The notes below the pieces were generated by a model that saw only the letters and a program-made list of their open reading frames with translations, did not search any database and was not told where the DNA came from. 64,000 bases of DNA, from NCBI RefSeq assembly GCF_900240265.1, contig NZ_LT964739.1, positions 1,658,887 through 1,722,886 of the forward strand. Direction: 5' to 3'. This stretch comes from Galactobacillus timonensis (GTDB lineage: Bacteria > Bacillota_I > Bacilli_A > Erysipelotrichales > Erysipelotrichaceae). The position numbers were made by a program, and so were the translations under genes. Position 1 is the first letter of the stretch, and the number at the start of each line of letters is the position of its first letter. Shown here in pieces: positions 16,217 through 25,841 of the stretch.

Positions 16217-16906
16217 ATGTCTGAAAAACCAAAGCAGGATGATCAGCTTCAGGAAACGGTGATGCTCGCGGTCGTTGAGGGAGAGCGTGATGAGACGCAC
16301 CCGGACAGTGACCTGAAACCGAAACCGGAGCCGGAAAAAAAGAAGAAAAAGAAGAACAGGAAGAAGGCGGAACAGAGACGGGAAGATGCGCTGGATTTTT
16401 TCCGTACGCTGATTATCAGTATGGCGGTGCTCTTCGTGCTGAGCCGTTTTGTGTGGCGCCCGATCCGTGTGCAGGGCAGTTCCATGTATCCGACGCTTGA
16501 GTCGGGATCTCTTGGCATGAGCAACGTCATCGGGTATAAGACGAAGGGTCTGCAGCGCTTTGACATCGCAATCATCTACATTGCGGATAAGAAGGAATAT
16601 CTGGTGAAGCGCGTCGTCGGCCTTCCGGGAGAAACGATCGAGTACAAGGATAACGAGCTGTTTGTCAACGGTGAAAAGGTGGCGGAAACGTTCCTTGATC
16701 CGGATTACATGAAGTCGAGCGGCGATGTCTTTACCGGTGATTTCGGCCCGATTACGCTGGGTGAGGATGAGTATTACTGTCTTGGCGACAACCGGCCGGT
16801 ATCGAACGATTCCCGCTATTACGGTCCGTTCTCGAGTGATCAGATTGTGGCAAAGGGTGCCTTCATCTTCTGGCCGTTCAGTGATTTCGGAGTGAAGTCA
16901 TGGTAG
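16217..16906 (+). CDS. lepB: signal peptidase I
   Basis: Membrane serine protease (Ser/Lys dyad) that removes signal peptides from exported proteins, such as the glucosaminidase in this window. 229 residues. A long charged cytoplasmic N-terminus (about 1-63, including PEPEKKKKKKNRKK) precedes one membrane helix (about 64-80). The catalytic Ser is in VQGSSMYPTLE (about 91-101), the Lys in KEYLVKRVVGLPGE (about 127-140), and box E is LGDNRPVSNDSR (about 193-204). Most Firmicutes SipS proteins lack such a long lysine-rich extension. rbgA overlaps its stop by 7 nt. Confidence 0.95.
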   Translation: MSEKPKQDDQLQETVMLAVVEGERDETHPDSDLKPKPEPEKKKKKKNRKKAEQRREDALDFFRTLIISMAVLFVLSRFVWRPIRVQGSSMYPTLESGSLGMSNVIGYKTKGLQRFDIAIIYIADKKEYLVKRVVGLPGETIEYKDNELFVNGEKVAETFLDPDYMKSSGDVFTGDFGPITLGEDEYYCLGDNRPVSNDSRYYGPFSSDQIVAKGAFIFWPFSDFGVKSW

Positions 16907-17751
16907 ATGTGCAGTGGTATCCGGGCCATATGGAAAAGGCCCGCCGTGACATGCAGGAGTCGCTGAGGGCGGTGGACCTGATTGTTGAGATCCGTGACGC
17001 AAGAGTCCCTGATGCTTCGCGAAATCCATTGCTCGATACGATGGGACAGGGAAAGGGCAGGCTGATTGTGCTGTCAAAGGCGGATCTGGCCGATCCTGTC
17101 GAGACGCAGCGTTGGATCGATACTCTTACCAAAGAGGATCAGAAGGCGATGGCACTCGATATTGCCCACGATCCTTCGGCAAAGAAGATCGTTCTTGAGC
17201 AGCTTCATGAACTTGGCAAACCGAAGATTGAACGCATGGTGCGCAGGGGTATTCGCCCCCGTGCCCTGCGGGCGATGGTATGCGGCATTCCCAATGCCGG
17301 AAAGTCGACGCTGATCAACCGGATTAGCGGAAAGAACCGTGTCCGTACGGAAGACCGTCCGGGTGTTACGCGTTCTCTTGCCTGGATCCATGCGGATAAG
17401 ACGATGGATCTTCTTGATACGCCGGGTGTTCTATGGCCGAAGTTTGATGATCCAAGGACCGGTTCATTGCTGGCGGCGACAGGTGCGGTCAATGAATCCA
17501 TTCTTGATCTCAAGGAAATTGCGATGGATACGATGCATGTGATCCGTCAGTACTATCCGGATGCGTTAAGTGAAGCATATCAGTGTGATCCGGATACGCG
17601 AATCGATGTGATGCTGGAGAAGATCGCTGCTGCCCGTCACGCCCTCAAGGAAAATAATGAGCCGGATACGGACCGTGCGGCTGTAATCTTCCTGCATGAA
17701 CTGAGGGAAGGGAAGCTTGGTCGTATCACGCTGGAGCATGTTGATGCCTAA
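16900..17751 (+). CDS. rbgA: ribosome biogenesis GTPase RbgA (YlqF)
   Basis: Circularly permuted GTPase needed for late 50S assembly (incorporation of L16 and others). 283 residues, typical. Motif order is permuted: G4 as SKADL (about 53-57) comes before G1 GIPNAGKSTLIN (about 129-140), then G3 DTPG (about 169-172). The N-terminal VQWYPGHMEKARRDM contains the conserved His region of this family. A GGAGTG lies before the ATG, and it overlaps lepB. The position lepB-rbgA-rnhB is the conserved Firmicutes arrangement. Confidence 0.96.
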   Translation: MVDVQWYPGHMEKARRDMQESLRAVDLIVEIRDARVPDASRNPLLDTMGQGKGRLIVLSKADLADPVETQRWIDTLTKEDQKAMALDIAHDPSAKKIVLEQLHELGKPKIERMVRRGIRPRALRAMVCGIPNAGKSTLINRISGKNRVRTEDRPGVTRSLAWIHADKTMDLLDTPGVLWPKFDDPRTGSLLAATGAVNESILDLKEIAMDTMHVIRQYYPDALSEAYQCDPDTRIDVMLEKIAAARHALKENNEPDTDRAAVIFLHELREGKLGRITLEHVDA

Positions 17752-18403
17752 GAAGGTATGTGAAAACAGCTACGAACACGATGCCTGGGCCGATGGAAGA
17801 CTGGTGCTTGGCATCGATGAGGCCGGACGCGGTCCTTTGGCCGGCCCACTGTCCGTTGCCGGTGTTATTTTTCCGATCGGCTACGAAAATCCGGGCATTT
17901 ATGATTCCAAGGCACTGAGTGAAAAGAAGAGGGAAGAGCTGTACCGTGTCATTCAGGAAGAGGCGCTGTGGTTTGAAGTCATCGAAGTTTCTCCGGCAGA
18001 GATCGACCATTACAATATCTACCGCGCGGATCAGCTCGCCTTTGAGGCAATCGCTGATCACGCAGCACAGGCCGGCCTCGTTCTTACCGATGCGATGCCT
18101 TTGCCGGATGTACGAGACCGGAAGGTTGTGTCTTTGGTGAAGGGGGATCAGAAGAGCATTTCGATTGCGGCGGGATCCATTCTTGCAAAGGTGACACGGG
18201 ATCATCTGATGATGCAGTATGATCAGGAATATCCGGGATACGGCTTTGCCAAAAACAAGGGCTATCCCACCAGGGAACATCTTGCGGCATTGGACCGTCT
18301 TGGCGTCACTCCGATTCACCGGCGCAGTTATGGTCCGGTTGCGGTACGGCAGATGAAGCTGGACCTGTTCGCAGAAGAAAACGGAAATAACGAAAAAGAA
18401 TAA
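17744..18403 (+). CDS. rnhB: ribonuclease HII
   Basis: Removes RNA from RNA/DNA hybrids and excises single misincorporated ribonucleotides. 219 residues from ATG 17744, which overlaps rbgA. The first active-site motif GIDEAGRGPLAGP (Asp and Glu, about 25-37) is followed by SKALSEKKREEL. A further acidic site lies in VLTDAMPLP (Asp, near 114) and the last in KVTRDHLM. GGAG at 17732-17735 supports the start; an in-frame ATG two codons earlier is possible. Confidence 0.95.
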   Translation: MPKKVCENSYEHDAWADGRLVLGIDEAGRGPLAGPLSVAGVIFPIGYENPGIYDSKALSEKKREELYRVIQEEALWFEVIEVSPAEIDHYNIYRADQLAFEAIADHAAQAGLVLTDAMPLPDVRDRKVVSLVKGDQKSISIAAGSILAKVTRDHLMMQYDQEYPGYGFAKNKGYPTREHLAALDRLGVTPIHRRSYGPVAVRQMKLDLFAEENGNNEKE

Positions 18404-18408
18404 TCGGG

Positions 18409-18449
18409 AAAACGCCTTTGCCTTCTCTTTAGAACAGTGGAGGCGTTTT
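18409..18449 (+). terminator. terminator hairpin that contains the dprA ribosome-binding site
   Basis: A 9-bp stem (18409-18417 with 18441-18449) with a T-run ends one base before the dprA ATG at 18451. The loop and 3' arm contain GTGGAGG, the only Shine-Dalgarno sequence for dprA. It terminates the rnhB transcript and would mask dprA translation on readthrough mRNA. Confidence 0.7.
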
Positions 18450-18450
18450 T

Positions 18451-19212
18451 ATGAATGAAAGGGAACGTTTGATCAGCTATGCGATGGTCTATGGAGGCGA
18501 CTGGGAAAAGATTACGGCCGCTGTCAGTGACCGTCGCGAAATACGCAGCTGCCCCTCGCCGGATGCGGCGATTACGATCTATGATGCACAATATCCCGAT
18601 CGTCTGCGTCAGCTCCGCTATCCACCCTGGGTATTGTTCTACCGGGGAAAGATCGAGCTTCTAGGGCGCCCGTCCGTCACTATCATCGGTTCACGCAAAA
18701 TGACCAGCTATGCCGCGGAAACAACGCTCCGGCTGGCGGGGAAGATCAGCCGGCACTGTCCGGTGGTGTCAGGTCTTGCCAAAGGCGTAGACGGACTTGC
18801 GCATCGCTCGGCGCTGGAGCATGGAGGGATGACGATCGGTGTGATCGGCAGCGGACTGGGTACGGTGTATCCTCTGGAAAATCAGGATCTTTATGATCAG
18901 ATGGCGGAGAAGGGACTGATTCTTTCGGAATATCCCCATCATGCGGGGGTGCGCAAGCGCAATTTTCCATGGCGCAACCGTATCCTTGCGGCTTTGGGTG
19001 ATACGCTTCTGATTACCCAGGCTGCCTGTAAAAGCGGAACGATGTTAACAGTAAATGAGGCCATCGCCCTTTCACGTGATATATACTGTATTCCCTATCC
19101 CTTTGATGTGGAGGAAGGCCGCGGGTGCAACCTTCTGATCTCGCAGGGGGCACAGATTTTCTTTGAGGAAAGTCAGCTGAAGGAACTGATCCCTTCATTG
19201 CGTTCCTCTTGA
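18451..19212 (+). CDS. dprA: DNA processing protein DprA/Smf
   Basis: Binds incoming single-stranded DNA and loads RecA during natural transformation. At 253 residues it is a short version, containing only the Rossmann-like core. Core motifs: VTIIGSRKMTSYA (about 76-88), VVSGLAKGVDGLAHRSAL (about 105-122), TIGVIGSGLGTVYPLEN (about 128-144), RNRILAALGDTLLITQA (about 176-192) and KSGTMLTVNEA. The C-terminal winged helix (DML1) seen in many DprA proteins is absent. No other competence gene is in the window, so competence is not shown. Confidence 0.92.
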   Translation: MNERERLISYAMVYGGDWEKITAAVSDRREIRSCPSPDAAITIYDAQYPDRLRQLRYPPWVLFYRGKIELLGRPSVTIIGSRKMTSYAAETTLRLAGKISRHCPVVSGLAKGVDGLAHRSALEHGGMTIGVIGSGLGTVYPLENQDLYDQMAEKGLILSEYPHHAGVRKRNFPWRNRILAALGDTLLITQAACKSGTMLTVNEAIALSRDIYCIPYPFDVEEGRGCNLLISQGAQIFFEESQLKELIPSLRSS

Positions 19213-19294
19213 AAATCCTAAGGGCTTTCGGTATTCTTAGCACTGTTTAGAAACAAAACCTGCAATCGTAGAAAAGTGGCCAGGAGGTATTGTT

Positions 19295-21490
19295 ATGAAA
19301 GATCTGGTTATTGTAGAGTCACCATCCAAAAGCAAGACAATTCAGAAGTATCTTGGGAGCGGCTTTGATGTCGTATCTTCCAAGGGACATATCCGTGATC
19401 TTGCGATCAAGGGCAAGGACGGACTGGGCGTTGACATTGAAGATCACTTCAAGCCGACGTATGTCATTTCCAAAGATAAGAAAGATGTCGTAAAGGATCT
19501 GCAGACACGTGCATCCAAAGCGGATCATGTCTATCTTGCGACCGACCCGGATCGTGAGGGGGAGGCGATTTCCTGGCATTTGGCTGAGGTTCTCGGCCTG
19601 AATGAGCAGGACACCAATCGGGTTACGTTTCATGAGATTACGCATGATGCGGTTATTGATGCGTTCCATCAGCCGCGTGCCATTGATATGGATCTGGTCC
19701 ATTCCCAGGAGACGCGCCGGATTCTGGATCGGATCATCGGCTTCAAGCTTTCGAAGCTGTTGCATTCCAAGATTCACTCCAAGAGTGCCGGCCGTGTGCA
19801 GTCGGTCGCTTTGAAGCTGATCGTGGAGCGTGAGAAGGAAATCAAGGCTTTCGTTCCGCAGGAGTACTGGACCGTGGATGCGGAGTTTATCAAGGACGGT
19901 CAGAAGTTCACTGCATCCCTTGCAAAGTTCAACGGAGAAAAGGCGGATAAGGTTCCGGCCGAGGTGGCCAAGAAGGCTGCGGAAGCCTGCCAGGGCCCCT
20001 TTGAGATCACCAGCATCAAGATTGCGGAAAAGAAGACCGCTCCTTTCAAGCCGTTCATCACATCAACGCTTCAGCAGGAAGCCAGCACGAAGCTCAGCTT
20101 CAGTGCGAAGCGGACGATGGCAGTTGCTCAGCGTCTGTATGAAGGCATCGATATCGGAAACGGTCAGGAAGGTCTGATCACCTACATGCGTACTGACAGT
20201 ACGCGTCTTTCCAATGTGTATATGGCGGCGGCGCATGATCTGATTCAGAAACAGTTCGGCAAGGAATATTCCGGCTGGTATCAGGCAAAGAATGATGCCA
20301 ATGCCCAGGATGCCCATGAAGCGATCCGTCCCACCAGTCTTGCGAATGATCCGGAAAAGATCAAATCCTATCTGACCAGTGAACAGTACCGGCTTTACAA
20401 ACTGATCTATGATCGCGCCCTTGCGTCGCAGATGAGTGCAGCTGTCTACAGCAGTGAGACGGTGACACTGTCGCAGAACGGATATGACTTTACGGCCAGC
20501 GGATCACGGCGTACGTTTGACGGCTGGCTGAAGGTGTATGGACCGTATTATTCGAGCAAGGATACGGTTCTTCCGGAGTTGAAGGAAGGCGAGAAGCTCA
20601 GTGCTTCGAGCATGAAGCCGAACCAGCACTTCACGGAGCCGCCTGCCCGCTACAGCGAAGCGCGTCTGATCAAGGCGATGGAAGACGAGGGCATCGGCCG
20701 TCCGTCGACCTATGCGATGATCATCGATACGATTCAGGCAAGAGGCTATGTGAAGCTGGATCGTTCGTCGCCCACGAGCCGCACGAAGGTATTCTTCCCG
20801 ACGGAACAGGGCATTCTGACAACGGAAAAGCTGGATGAATATTTCTCGAGCATCATCAATGTCAAGTACACGGCGGCGATGGAAAGCGACCTCGACCTCA
20901 TCGCGGAAGGCAAGGCGGATGAGGAACAGACGCTGGAGCAGTTCTGGGCAAAGTTCTCGCCGCTGCTGAAAGAAGCGGACGAGAAGATGGAACGTACGGC
21001 TCCGGAACTGGTTGGCGAAAAGTGTCCGGAGTGCGGCGGTGAACTTGTGTACCGCAATGGCCGCTTCGGCCGTTTCATTGCCTGCTCGAATTTTCCCAAG
21101 TGTCGTTATTCACGCAACCTTGAGGACAAGACGAAGGAAAAGCCGGAGATGACGGATAGGATCTGCCCGAAGTGCGGCGCCAATCTTCTGAAGCGCAAGA
21201 GCCGCTTCGGAACGTATTTCTATGGCTGTTCACGGTATCCGGAGTGCCATTACATGGAGAATGAGGCCGGCGAAGAGATTATCTCGAAGCGTGACCGCTA
21301 CAAGAAGGCAGCCGCCGCTGCCGAGGAAACGGCAGAAACGTCAGCAAAACCTGCGGCTAAAAAGACAATGGCAAAGAAGGCTGCCGCAAAGAAGACAACA
21401 ACCAAAAAGACAACAACCACAAAGAAAACGACCACCAGAAAGACAGCAGCGCGCAAAACCGTGAAGAAAACGGACGCTGCAGAAGAATGA
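19295..21490 (+). CDS. topA: DNA topoisomerase I
   Basis: Type IA topoisomerase that relaxes negative supercoils. 731 residues. Toprim domain at the N-terminus ([17 protein letters not shown], and [14 protein letters not shown] at about 87-100). The active-site Tyr is in [13 protein letters not shown] (about 291-303). Two C4 zinc-ribbon modules follow at about 575-670 ([18 protein letters not shown] and [18 protein letters not shown]). The last 60 residues are a Lys/Thr/Ala-rich histone H1-like tail, unusual for low-GC Firmicutes. The stop overlaps trmFO (ATGA). AGGAGG precedes the ATG. Confidence 0.97.
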   Translation: MKDLVIVESPSKSKTIQKYLGSGFDVVSSKGHIRDLAIKGKDGLGVDIEDHFKPTYVISKDKKDVVKDLQTRASKADHVYLATDPDREGEAISWHLAEVLGLNEQDTNRVTFHEITHDAVIDAFHQPRAIDMDLVHSQETRRILDRIIGFKLSKLLHSKIHSKSAGRVQSVALKLIVEREKEIKAFVPQEYWTVDAEFIKDGQKFTASLAKFNGEKADKVPAEVAKKAAEACQGPFEITSIKIAEKKTAPFKPFITSTLQQEASTKLSFSAKRTMAVAQRLYEGIDIGNGQEGLITYMRTDSTRLSNVYMAAAHDLIQKQFGKEYSGWYQAKNDANAQDAHEAIRPTSLANDPEKIKSYLTSEQYRLYKLIYDRALASQMSAAVYSSETVTLSQNGYDFTASGSRRTFDGWLKVYGPYYSSKDTVLPELKEGEKLSASSMKPNQHFTEPPARYSEARLIKAMEDEGIGRPSTYAMIIDTIQARGYVKLDRSSPTSRTKVFFPTEQGILTTEKLDEYFSSIINVKYTAAMESDLDLIAEGKADEEQTLEQFWAKFSPLLKEADEKMERTAPELVGEKCPECGGELVYRNGRFGRFIACSNFPKCRYSRNLEDKTKEKPEMTDRICPKCGANLLKRKSRFGTYFYGCSRYPECHYMENEAGEEIISKRDRYKKAAAAAEETAETSAKPAAKKTMAKKAAAKKTTTKKTTTTKKTTTRKTAARKTVKKTDAAEE

Positions 21491-22782
21491 CGAAGGTTAC
21501 GGTAGCCGGAGCCGGTCTGGCGGGCTGTGAGGCGGCGTATCAGCTGGCAAAGCGCGGCATTGATGTTGATCTTGTGGAAATGAAGCCGGCGAAGAAGACA
21601 CCTGCCCAGGCGGAAGATACGTTTGCGGAGCTGGTATGTTCCAACAGTCTCAAATCGACTTCCCTGACGACGGGACCGGGTCTTCTGAAGGAAGAGATGC
21701 GGCGCATGGGTTCCCTGTTGATTGAGGCAGCCGATGCGACGGCGCTGCCGGCCGGCAGTGCACTGGCCGTTGACCGGCAGAAATTTTCCTCCTATGTGGA
21801 CCATGCGGTCCGCAGCAACTCTCATATTACGGTTGTTGAAAAGGAACTGGATTCGATTCCCGAAGGACCATGCATTATCGCCACAGGTCCGCTTTCTTCC
21901 GATGCGATGATGGAGGCGCTGAAGAACCTTCTGCACAGCGATGCCTGCTACTTCTTTGATGCGGAAGCCCCGATCGTTACCGGCGATTCCATTGACATGA
22001 CAAAGGCGTACCGCAAGTCGCGCTATGACAAGGGCGATGCGGATTACATTAACTGTCCCATGGACCGGGAACAGTTTGAAGCGTTCTATGAAGCCTTGAT
22101 CAGTGCCGAGACGGTACCAATCCGTTCCTTTGAAAAGGAAATCTACTACGAAGGGTGCATGCCCTTTGAAATCATGGCCAGACGCGGCAGGCAGACGCTG
22201 CTTTTCGGACCGATGAAGCCGGTAGGTCTGCAGATGCCGGACGGTCGCCGCCCTTATGCGGTTGTTCAGCTGCGGCAGGACAATGCGGAAGCTTCACTCT
22301 ACAACATTGTCGGCTTCCAGACGCATCTGACCTGGGGAGAGCAGAAGCGCATTCTGCATATGATTCCAGGTCTGGAACAGTGCGAGATCGTCCGCTATGG
22401 CGTCATGCACCGGAATAACTACATCAATGCCCCGACCTGTCTGAAGGAAACCTATCAGTCCAGGGTGCGGGATGATCTGTTCTTTGCGGGACAGATCAGC
22501 GGCGTCGAAGGATATATGGAAAGCGGTTCATCGGGTCTTCTGGCGGGAATCAATATGGCCAGATGCCTTGCTGGAAAGGATCCTCTGGTCCTTGGACCGG
22601 AAACGATGACCGGAGCCCTGGCACATTACATTGCCAATGGCGATGCGTCGAATTTTCAGCCGATGGGTGCTAACTTCGGCATCGTTCATCTGGAGGCACT
22701 GGTCACCAAGAAACAGCGGCGGGAGGCAATCGCGAAGCAGGCTCTGGACCGGATTGATCAGCTGGTGGGCAATGGACTTTGA
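21487..22782 (+). CDS. trmFO: methylenetetrahydrofolate-tRNA-(uracil-5-)-methyltransferase
   Basis: FAD-dependent, folate-using enzyme that makes ribothymidine at position 54 in the T-loop of tRNAs, replacing the SAM-type TrmA in most Firmicutes. 431 residues, normal. The N-terminal dinucleotide-binding motif [19 protein letters not shown] (about 5-23) is followed by [23 protein letters not shown] (catalytic Cys region, about 52-61) and [20 protein letters not shown] near the C-terminus. Coupled to topA at the 5' end and to the recombinase at the 3' end. Confidence 0.97.
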   Translation: MTKVTVAGAGLAGCEAAYQLAKRGIDVDLVEMKPAKKTPAQAEDTFAELVCSNSLKSTSLTTGPGLLKEEMRRMGSLLIEAADATALPAGSALAVDRQKFSSYVDHAVRSNSHITVVEKELDSIPEGPCIIATGPLSSDAMMEALKNLLHSDACYFFDAEAPIVTGDSIDMTKAYRKSRYDKGDADYINCPMDREQFEAFYEALISAETVPIRSFEKEIYYEGCMPFEIMARRGRQTLLFGPMKPVGLQMPDGRRPYAVVQLRQDNAEASLYNIVGFQTHLTWGEQKRILHMIPGLEQCEIVRYGVMHRNNYINAPTCLKETYQSRVRDDLFFAGQISGVEGYMESGSSGLLAGINMARCLAGKDPLVLGPETMTGALAHYIANGDASNFQPMGANFGIVHLEALVTKKQRREAIAKQALDRIDQLVGNGL

Positions 22783-23695
22783 AGAGGCACTGGACCGTTT
22801 TCTGAAACATCTTGCCTTAAGCCGTACAGGCTCCAAAGATACGGATGATGCCTATCGAAGGGACCTGACGCGGTTTATTGAATGGCTGAAGGATGCGAAG
22901 ATCACGAGCCTGGAAGATGTGACCAAGGAAGATATCAGCCAGTATGTGACGGATCTGCGCTCGGGAAAGATCGGTGGAAAGCCCCTGAGCAATGCGAGCT
23001 ATGCGCGCAATCTGTCATCGCTGCGTTCGTTTTTCCGTTATCTGAATCAGTATGAAGGCATCGACAACAATCCGGTGGCGATGTTCAAAAGCAGCAATCA
23101 GCGCCGGCAGCTGCCTGAGGTATTGACGTTTGATCAGACGGAGCAGCTGCTGAACAGCTTTGACCTTACGCAGCCGAAGGAAATCCGCGACCGGTGCATC
23201 CTTGAGGTGCTGTATGCCTGCGGTCTGCGTGTGAGCGAGTGCGCCGGGCTGAAGGTGGCGGATATTGATCTTGACAGCGGATATCTCAGGGTGCACGGCA
23301 AGGAATCAAAGGAGAGAATCGTACCGTTCTATCACCGCTGTGGACAGCTGATCGAGCTGTATGAGAAAGAAGTGCGTCCGCAGTATATGGAAAAAACACC
23401 GGAACACGGCATCCTCTTTGTCAACCAGCATGGTCATCCGATCAGCAGCCGGGCAATTGAGCTTCTGGTGGAGCAAAGCGGAGAGAAAGCAGGACTCAAC
23501 ATGCACCTGCATCCGCATATGCTCAGACACAGCTTTGCCACCCACATGCTCGATAACGGGGCGGATCTTCGTACGGTTCAGGAGCTGTTGGGGCATGCAA
23601 GTCTCAGTACGACGCAGATCTATACGCATGTTATGTCGGACCGGCTGAACCGGGTGGTTCAAAATGCACATCCGTATGCGAAAAAAGGGAAATAG
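22772..23695 (+). CDS. xerC: tyrosine recombinase XerC/XerD
   Basis: Chromosome-dimer resolution recombinase acting at dif with FtsK. 307 residues, the usual Xer length. N-terminal SAM-like core-binding domain (about 1-90); catalytic domain with Arg in YACGLRVSE (about 149-157), Lys in VHGKESKER, the HxxR motif in [14 protein letters not shown] (about 247-260), [11 protein letters not shown], and nucleophile Tyr in TQIYTHV (about 280-286). The ATG at 22772 overlaps trmFO by 11 nt; a longer in-frame extension lies inside trmFO and is rejected. XerC is assigned by position after trmFO; XerD cannot be excluded. Confidence 0.92.
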   Translation: MDFEEALDRFLKHLALSRTGSKDTDDAYRRDLTRFIEWLKDAKITSLEDVTKEDISQYVTDLRSGKIGGKPLSNASYARNLSSLRSFFRYLNQYEGIDNNPVAMFKSSNQRRQLPEVLTFDQTEQLLNSFDLTQPKEIRDRCILEVLYACGLRVSECAGLKVADIDLDSGYLRVHGKESKERIVPFYHRCGQLIELYEKEVRPQYMEKTPEHGILFVNQHGHPISSRAIELLVEQSGEKAGLNMHLHPHMLRHSFATHMLDNGADLRTVQELLGHASLSTTQIYTHVMSDRLNRVVQNAHPYAKKGK

Positions 23696-23699
23696 GGCT

Positions 23700-23753
23700 T
23701 TGCAAGGGCAGGAACCTGTGCTATAAATATTCAGGCTTATTCCTGCCTTTTTT
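23700..23753 (+). promoter_or_regulatory. overlapping xer terminator and rpsB promoter
   Basis: Terminator: an 8-bp stem (23707-23714 with 23740-23747) with six or more T residues to 23753. Promoter: TTGCAA (23700-23705), 16-bp spacer, TATAAA (23722-23727) lying inside the terminator loop. The inferred transcription start, about 23734, is between the loop and the 3' arm, so the rpsB mRNA would carry only the 3' arm and escape termination. Confidence 0.6.
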
Positions 23754-23879
23754 GTGCGCGGAATAAGACGACGCACGCGGTGGATCCGTCATCCCGTGTG
23801 CATGGTCAGCAGGACATGCATTGATGACGCTCGAAGCCGTCGATGGAAAACTAACGGAAAGGAAGGTAAAAAATAAATT
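23754..23879 (+). promoter_or_regulatory. rpsB 5' leader
   Basis: About 126 nt between the T-run and the rpsB ATG, GC-rich and capable of several short stems, with AAAGGAAGG as the Shine-Dalgarno sequence. Firmicutes rpsB leaders bind S2 for autoregulation in known cases; a direct match to that RNA was not established here. No ORF or tRNA-like structure was seen. Confidence 0.4.
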
Positions 23880-24839
23880 ATGACCGTTATCTCCATGAGG
23901 AAAATGTTAGAGAATGGTGTTCATTTCGGACATCAGACTCGCAAGTGGAACCCGAAGTTCCGCCCGTACATCTACACTGCCAAGAACAGCATCTACATCA
24001 TCGATCTCGCAAAGACCGAGGAGATGCTCGACACGGCATACAACGCTCTCAAGGAACTGACCGAGAACGGTGGAAAGGTTCTCTTCGTCGGTACCAAGAA
24101 GCAGGCACAGGCTCCGATTCTTGCGGAAGCTCTTCGTTCCGGTTCCTTCTATGTCAACCAGCGCTGGCTGGGCGGCACACTGACCAACTTCCGTACGATT
24201 CAGAAGTCGGTCAAGAAGCTTGCAGACATCGAAGAGATGGAAAGCAAGGGAATGCTTAGCGTCTATACGAAGAAGGAACAGGCTGAGATGCTCAAGCAGA
24301 AGGACAAGCTTGAGAACTTCCTTGGCGGTATCAAGGAAATGAAGAAGCTCCCGGATGCTCTGTTCGTTGTTGATCCGGTTGAGGAGCACAACGCAGTTGC
24401 TGAGGCCCGCAAGCTTCACATTCCGGTCTTCGCTCTTGTTGATACGAATGCGGATCCGACGGTCATCGATTATCCGATTCCGGCAAACGATGATGCAGTC
24501 CGTTCCATCACTCTGATGGTCGGCGTCATGGCTGATGCAATTGCTGAGGCTAAGGGCGGTGTTCTGGAATTCGCTCATCAGGAAGATGAGAGCGTCGCTG
24601 ATATCACCATGAAGGATGTCATGGTTGAGGTTGATCGTCAGGCTGCTGAGTATGAGAAGCGCAAGCGTCAGCGGTATGAGGAGCGCCGTCAGCAGATGCA
24701 GCAGGGCCGCGGCGGCAAGTTCGGTGCAGGTGAGCGCCGTGTCTTCCGTCGTTCGGATCGTACAGGTGCAGCAGCACCGGCAGCCAAGGCTGATGCTCCG
24801 GCAGAAGCTGAAGCAGGCACAGAGGAGAAGGCAGCATGA
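23880..24839 (+). CDS. rpsB: 30S ribosomal protein S2
   Basis: Small-subunit protein near the anti-Shine-Dalgarno helix; it recruits S1 in some bacteria. The core is classical: [22 protein letters not shown] at the start, GTKKQAQ and [13 protein letters not shown] in the centre, and [18 protein letters not shown]. The protein has 319 residues instead of about 235-260 because of a basic, then acidic/Ala-rich C-terminal extension (from about residue 255: [20 protein letters not shown], ending in [13 protein letters not shown]). The stop overlaps tsf (ATGA). Confidence 0.97.
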   Translation: MTVISMRKMLENGVHFGHQTRKWNPKFRPYIYTAKNSIYIIDLAKTEEMLDTAYNALKELTENGGKVLFVGTKKQAQAPILAEALRSGSFYVNQRWLGGTLTNFRTIQKSVKKLADIEEMESKGMLSVYTKKEQAEMLKQKDKLENFLGGIKEMKKLPDALFVVDPVEEHNAVAEARKLHIPVFALVDTNADPTVIDYPIPANDDAVRSITLMVGVMADAIAEAKGGVLEFAHQEDESVADITMKDVMVEVDRQAAEYEKRKRQRYEERRQQMQQGRGGKFGAGERRVFRRSDRTGAAAPAAKADAPAEAEAGTEEKAA

Positions 24840-25732
24840 CAATTACTGCTTCCATGGTTAAGGAACTGCGCGAACAGACCGGCGCAGGAATGATGGACTG
24901 CAAGAAGGCTCTTGTCGCAACGGATGGTGACATGGCCAAGGCAGTTGACTGGCTCCGTGAAAACGGTGCCATGAAGGCTGCAAAGAAGGAAAACCGTACG
25001 GCTGCGGACGGTCTGAGCAAGGTTGTCGTCAACGGCAACAAGGCTACGATCGTCGAGCTCAACTCGGAGACTGACTTCGTCGCCAAAAACGAGAAGTTCC
25101 TGGCTCTGCTGGACAGCACGGTCAATGCAATCGCTGCTGCTGATCCGAAGACTCTGGATGAGGCTCTTGCTCTCAAGGGTGCTGATGGTACGACGCTGGA
25201 AGAGGAAATCGTCCAAGCCCGTGCTGTCATCGGCGAAAAGATTTCTCTGCGCCGCTTTGCGAACGTTGAGAAGACGGATGATGAGGAGTTCGGTACCTAT
25301 ATGCACAATGGCGGTCTGATTTCGGCTGTCGTTGTTGTCAAGGGCTCCAAGGATCCGCAGGTTGCCAAGAACATGGCAATGCAGGTTGCGTCCATGGCTC
25401 CGGAATATGTTTCGAGCAAGGATCTGCCGGCCGAGGTTGTTGAACATGAGCGTCAGATTCAGACAGAGCTTATGAACAATGATCCGAAGAACGCAAACAA
25501 GCCGGATGCGATCAAGGCCAAGATCATTGAGGGCAAGATTTCCAAGGCTCTCGAAGATGTATGCCTGGTTGATCAGATCTTCTTCCTGGATCAGGACAAG
25601 AAGGTCGGCGCATGGCTCAAGGAGCAGGGTGCTGAAGTCGTTACGTTCGTCCGCTACAAGGTTGGCGAAGGCATCGAGAAGAAGCAGGAGAACTACGCAG
25701 AAGAAGTTGCCAAGATGGCAATGGGCAAGTAA
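24836..25732 (+). CDS. tsf: translation elongation factor Ts
   Basis: Nucleotide-exchange factor that regenerates EF-Tu-GTP. 298 residues. N-terminal UBA-like domain ([22 protein letters not shown], the family signature), then [10 protein letters not shown] in the Tu-contact core (about 78-87) and a second subdomain ending in the [13 protein letters not shown] helix. The ATG lies within the rpsB stop (ATGA), the normal rpsB-tsf coupling. A strong terminator follows, so pyrH-frr is a separate transcript here. Confidence 0.97.
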   Translation: MTITASMVKELREQTGAGMMDCKKALVATDGDMAKAVDWLRENGAMKAAKKENRTAADGLSKVVVNGNKATIVELNSETDFVAKNEKFLALLDSTVNAIAAADPKTLDEALALKGADGTTLEEEIVQARAVIGEKISLRRFANVEKTDDEEFGTYMHNGGLISAVVVVKGSKDPQVAKNMAMQVASMAPEYVSSKDLPAEVVEHERQIQTELMNNDPKNANKPDAIKAKIIEGKISKALEDVCLVDQIFFLDQDKKVGAWLKEQGAEVVTFVRYKVGEGIEKKQENYAEEVAKMAMGK

Positions 25733-25770
25733 GCCGGCTGCGAAGCTCTGCATATTCACGCATGAAACAG

Positions 25771-25796
25771 GGGACCGTGAAAACGGTCCCTTTTTT
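25771..25796 (+). terminator. intrinsic terminator after tsf
   Basis: An 8-bp stem (25771-25778 with 25783-25790), GAAA tetraloop, six T residues. Confidence 0.95.
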
Positions 25797-25841
25797 CGTG
25801 GCCGGTATTCGTTTAGAATATAGGGCAGAAAAGAGATACAC

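Noticed and set aside
21300..21480. Tandem repeat array near the end of topA
   Set aside because: It is the coding DNA of the Lys/Thr-rich TopA tail, not an intergenic repeat element.
23754..23879. T-box or riboswitch before rpsB
   Set aside because: No T-box motif or terminator/antiterminator pair is seen after the promoter; a ribosomal-protein leader is more likely.
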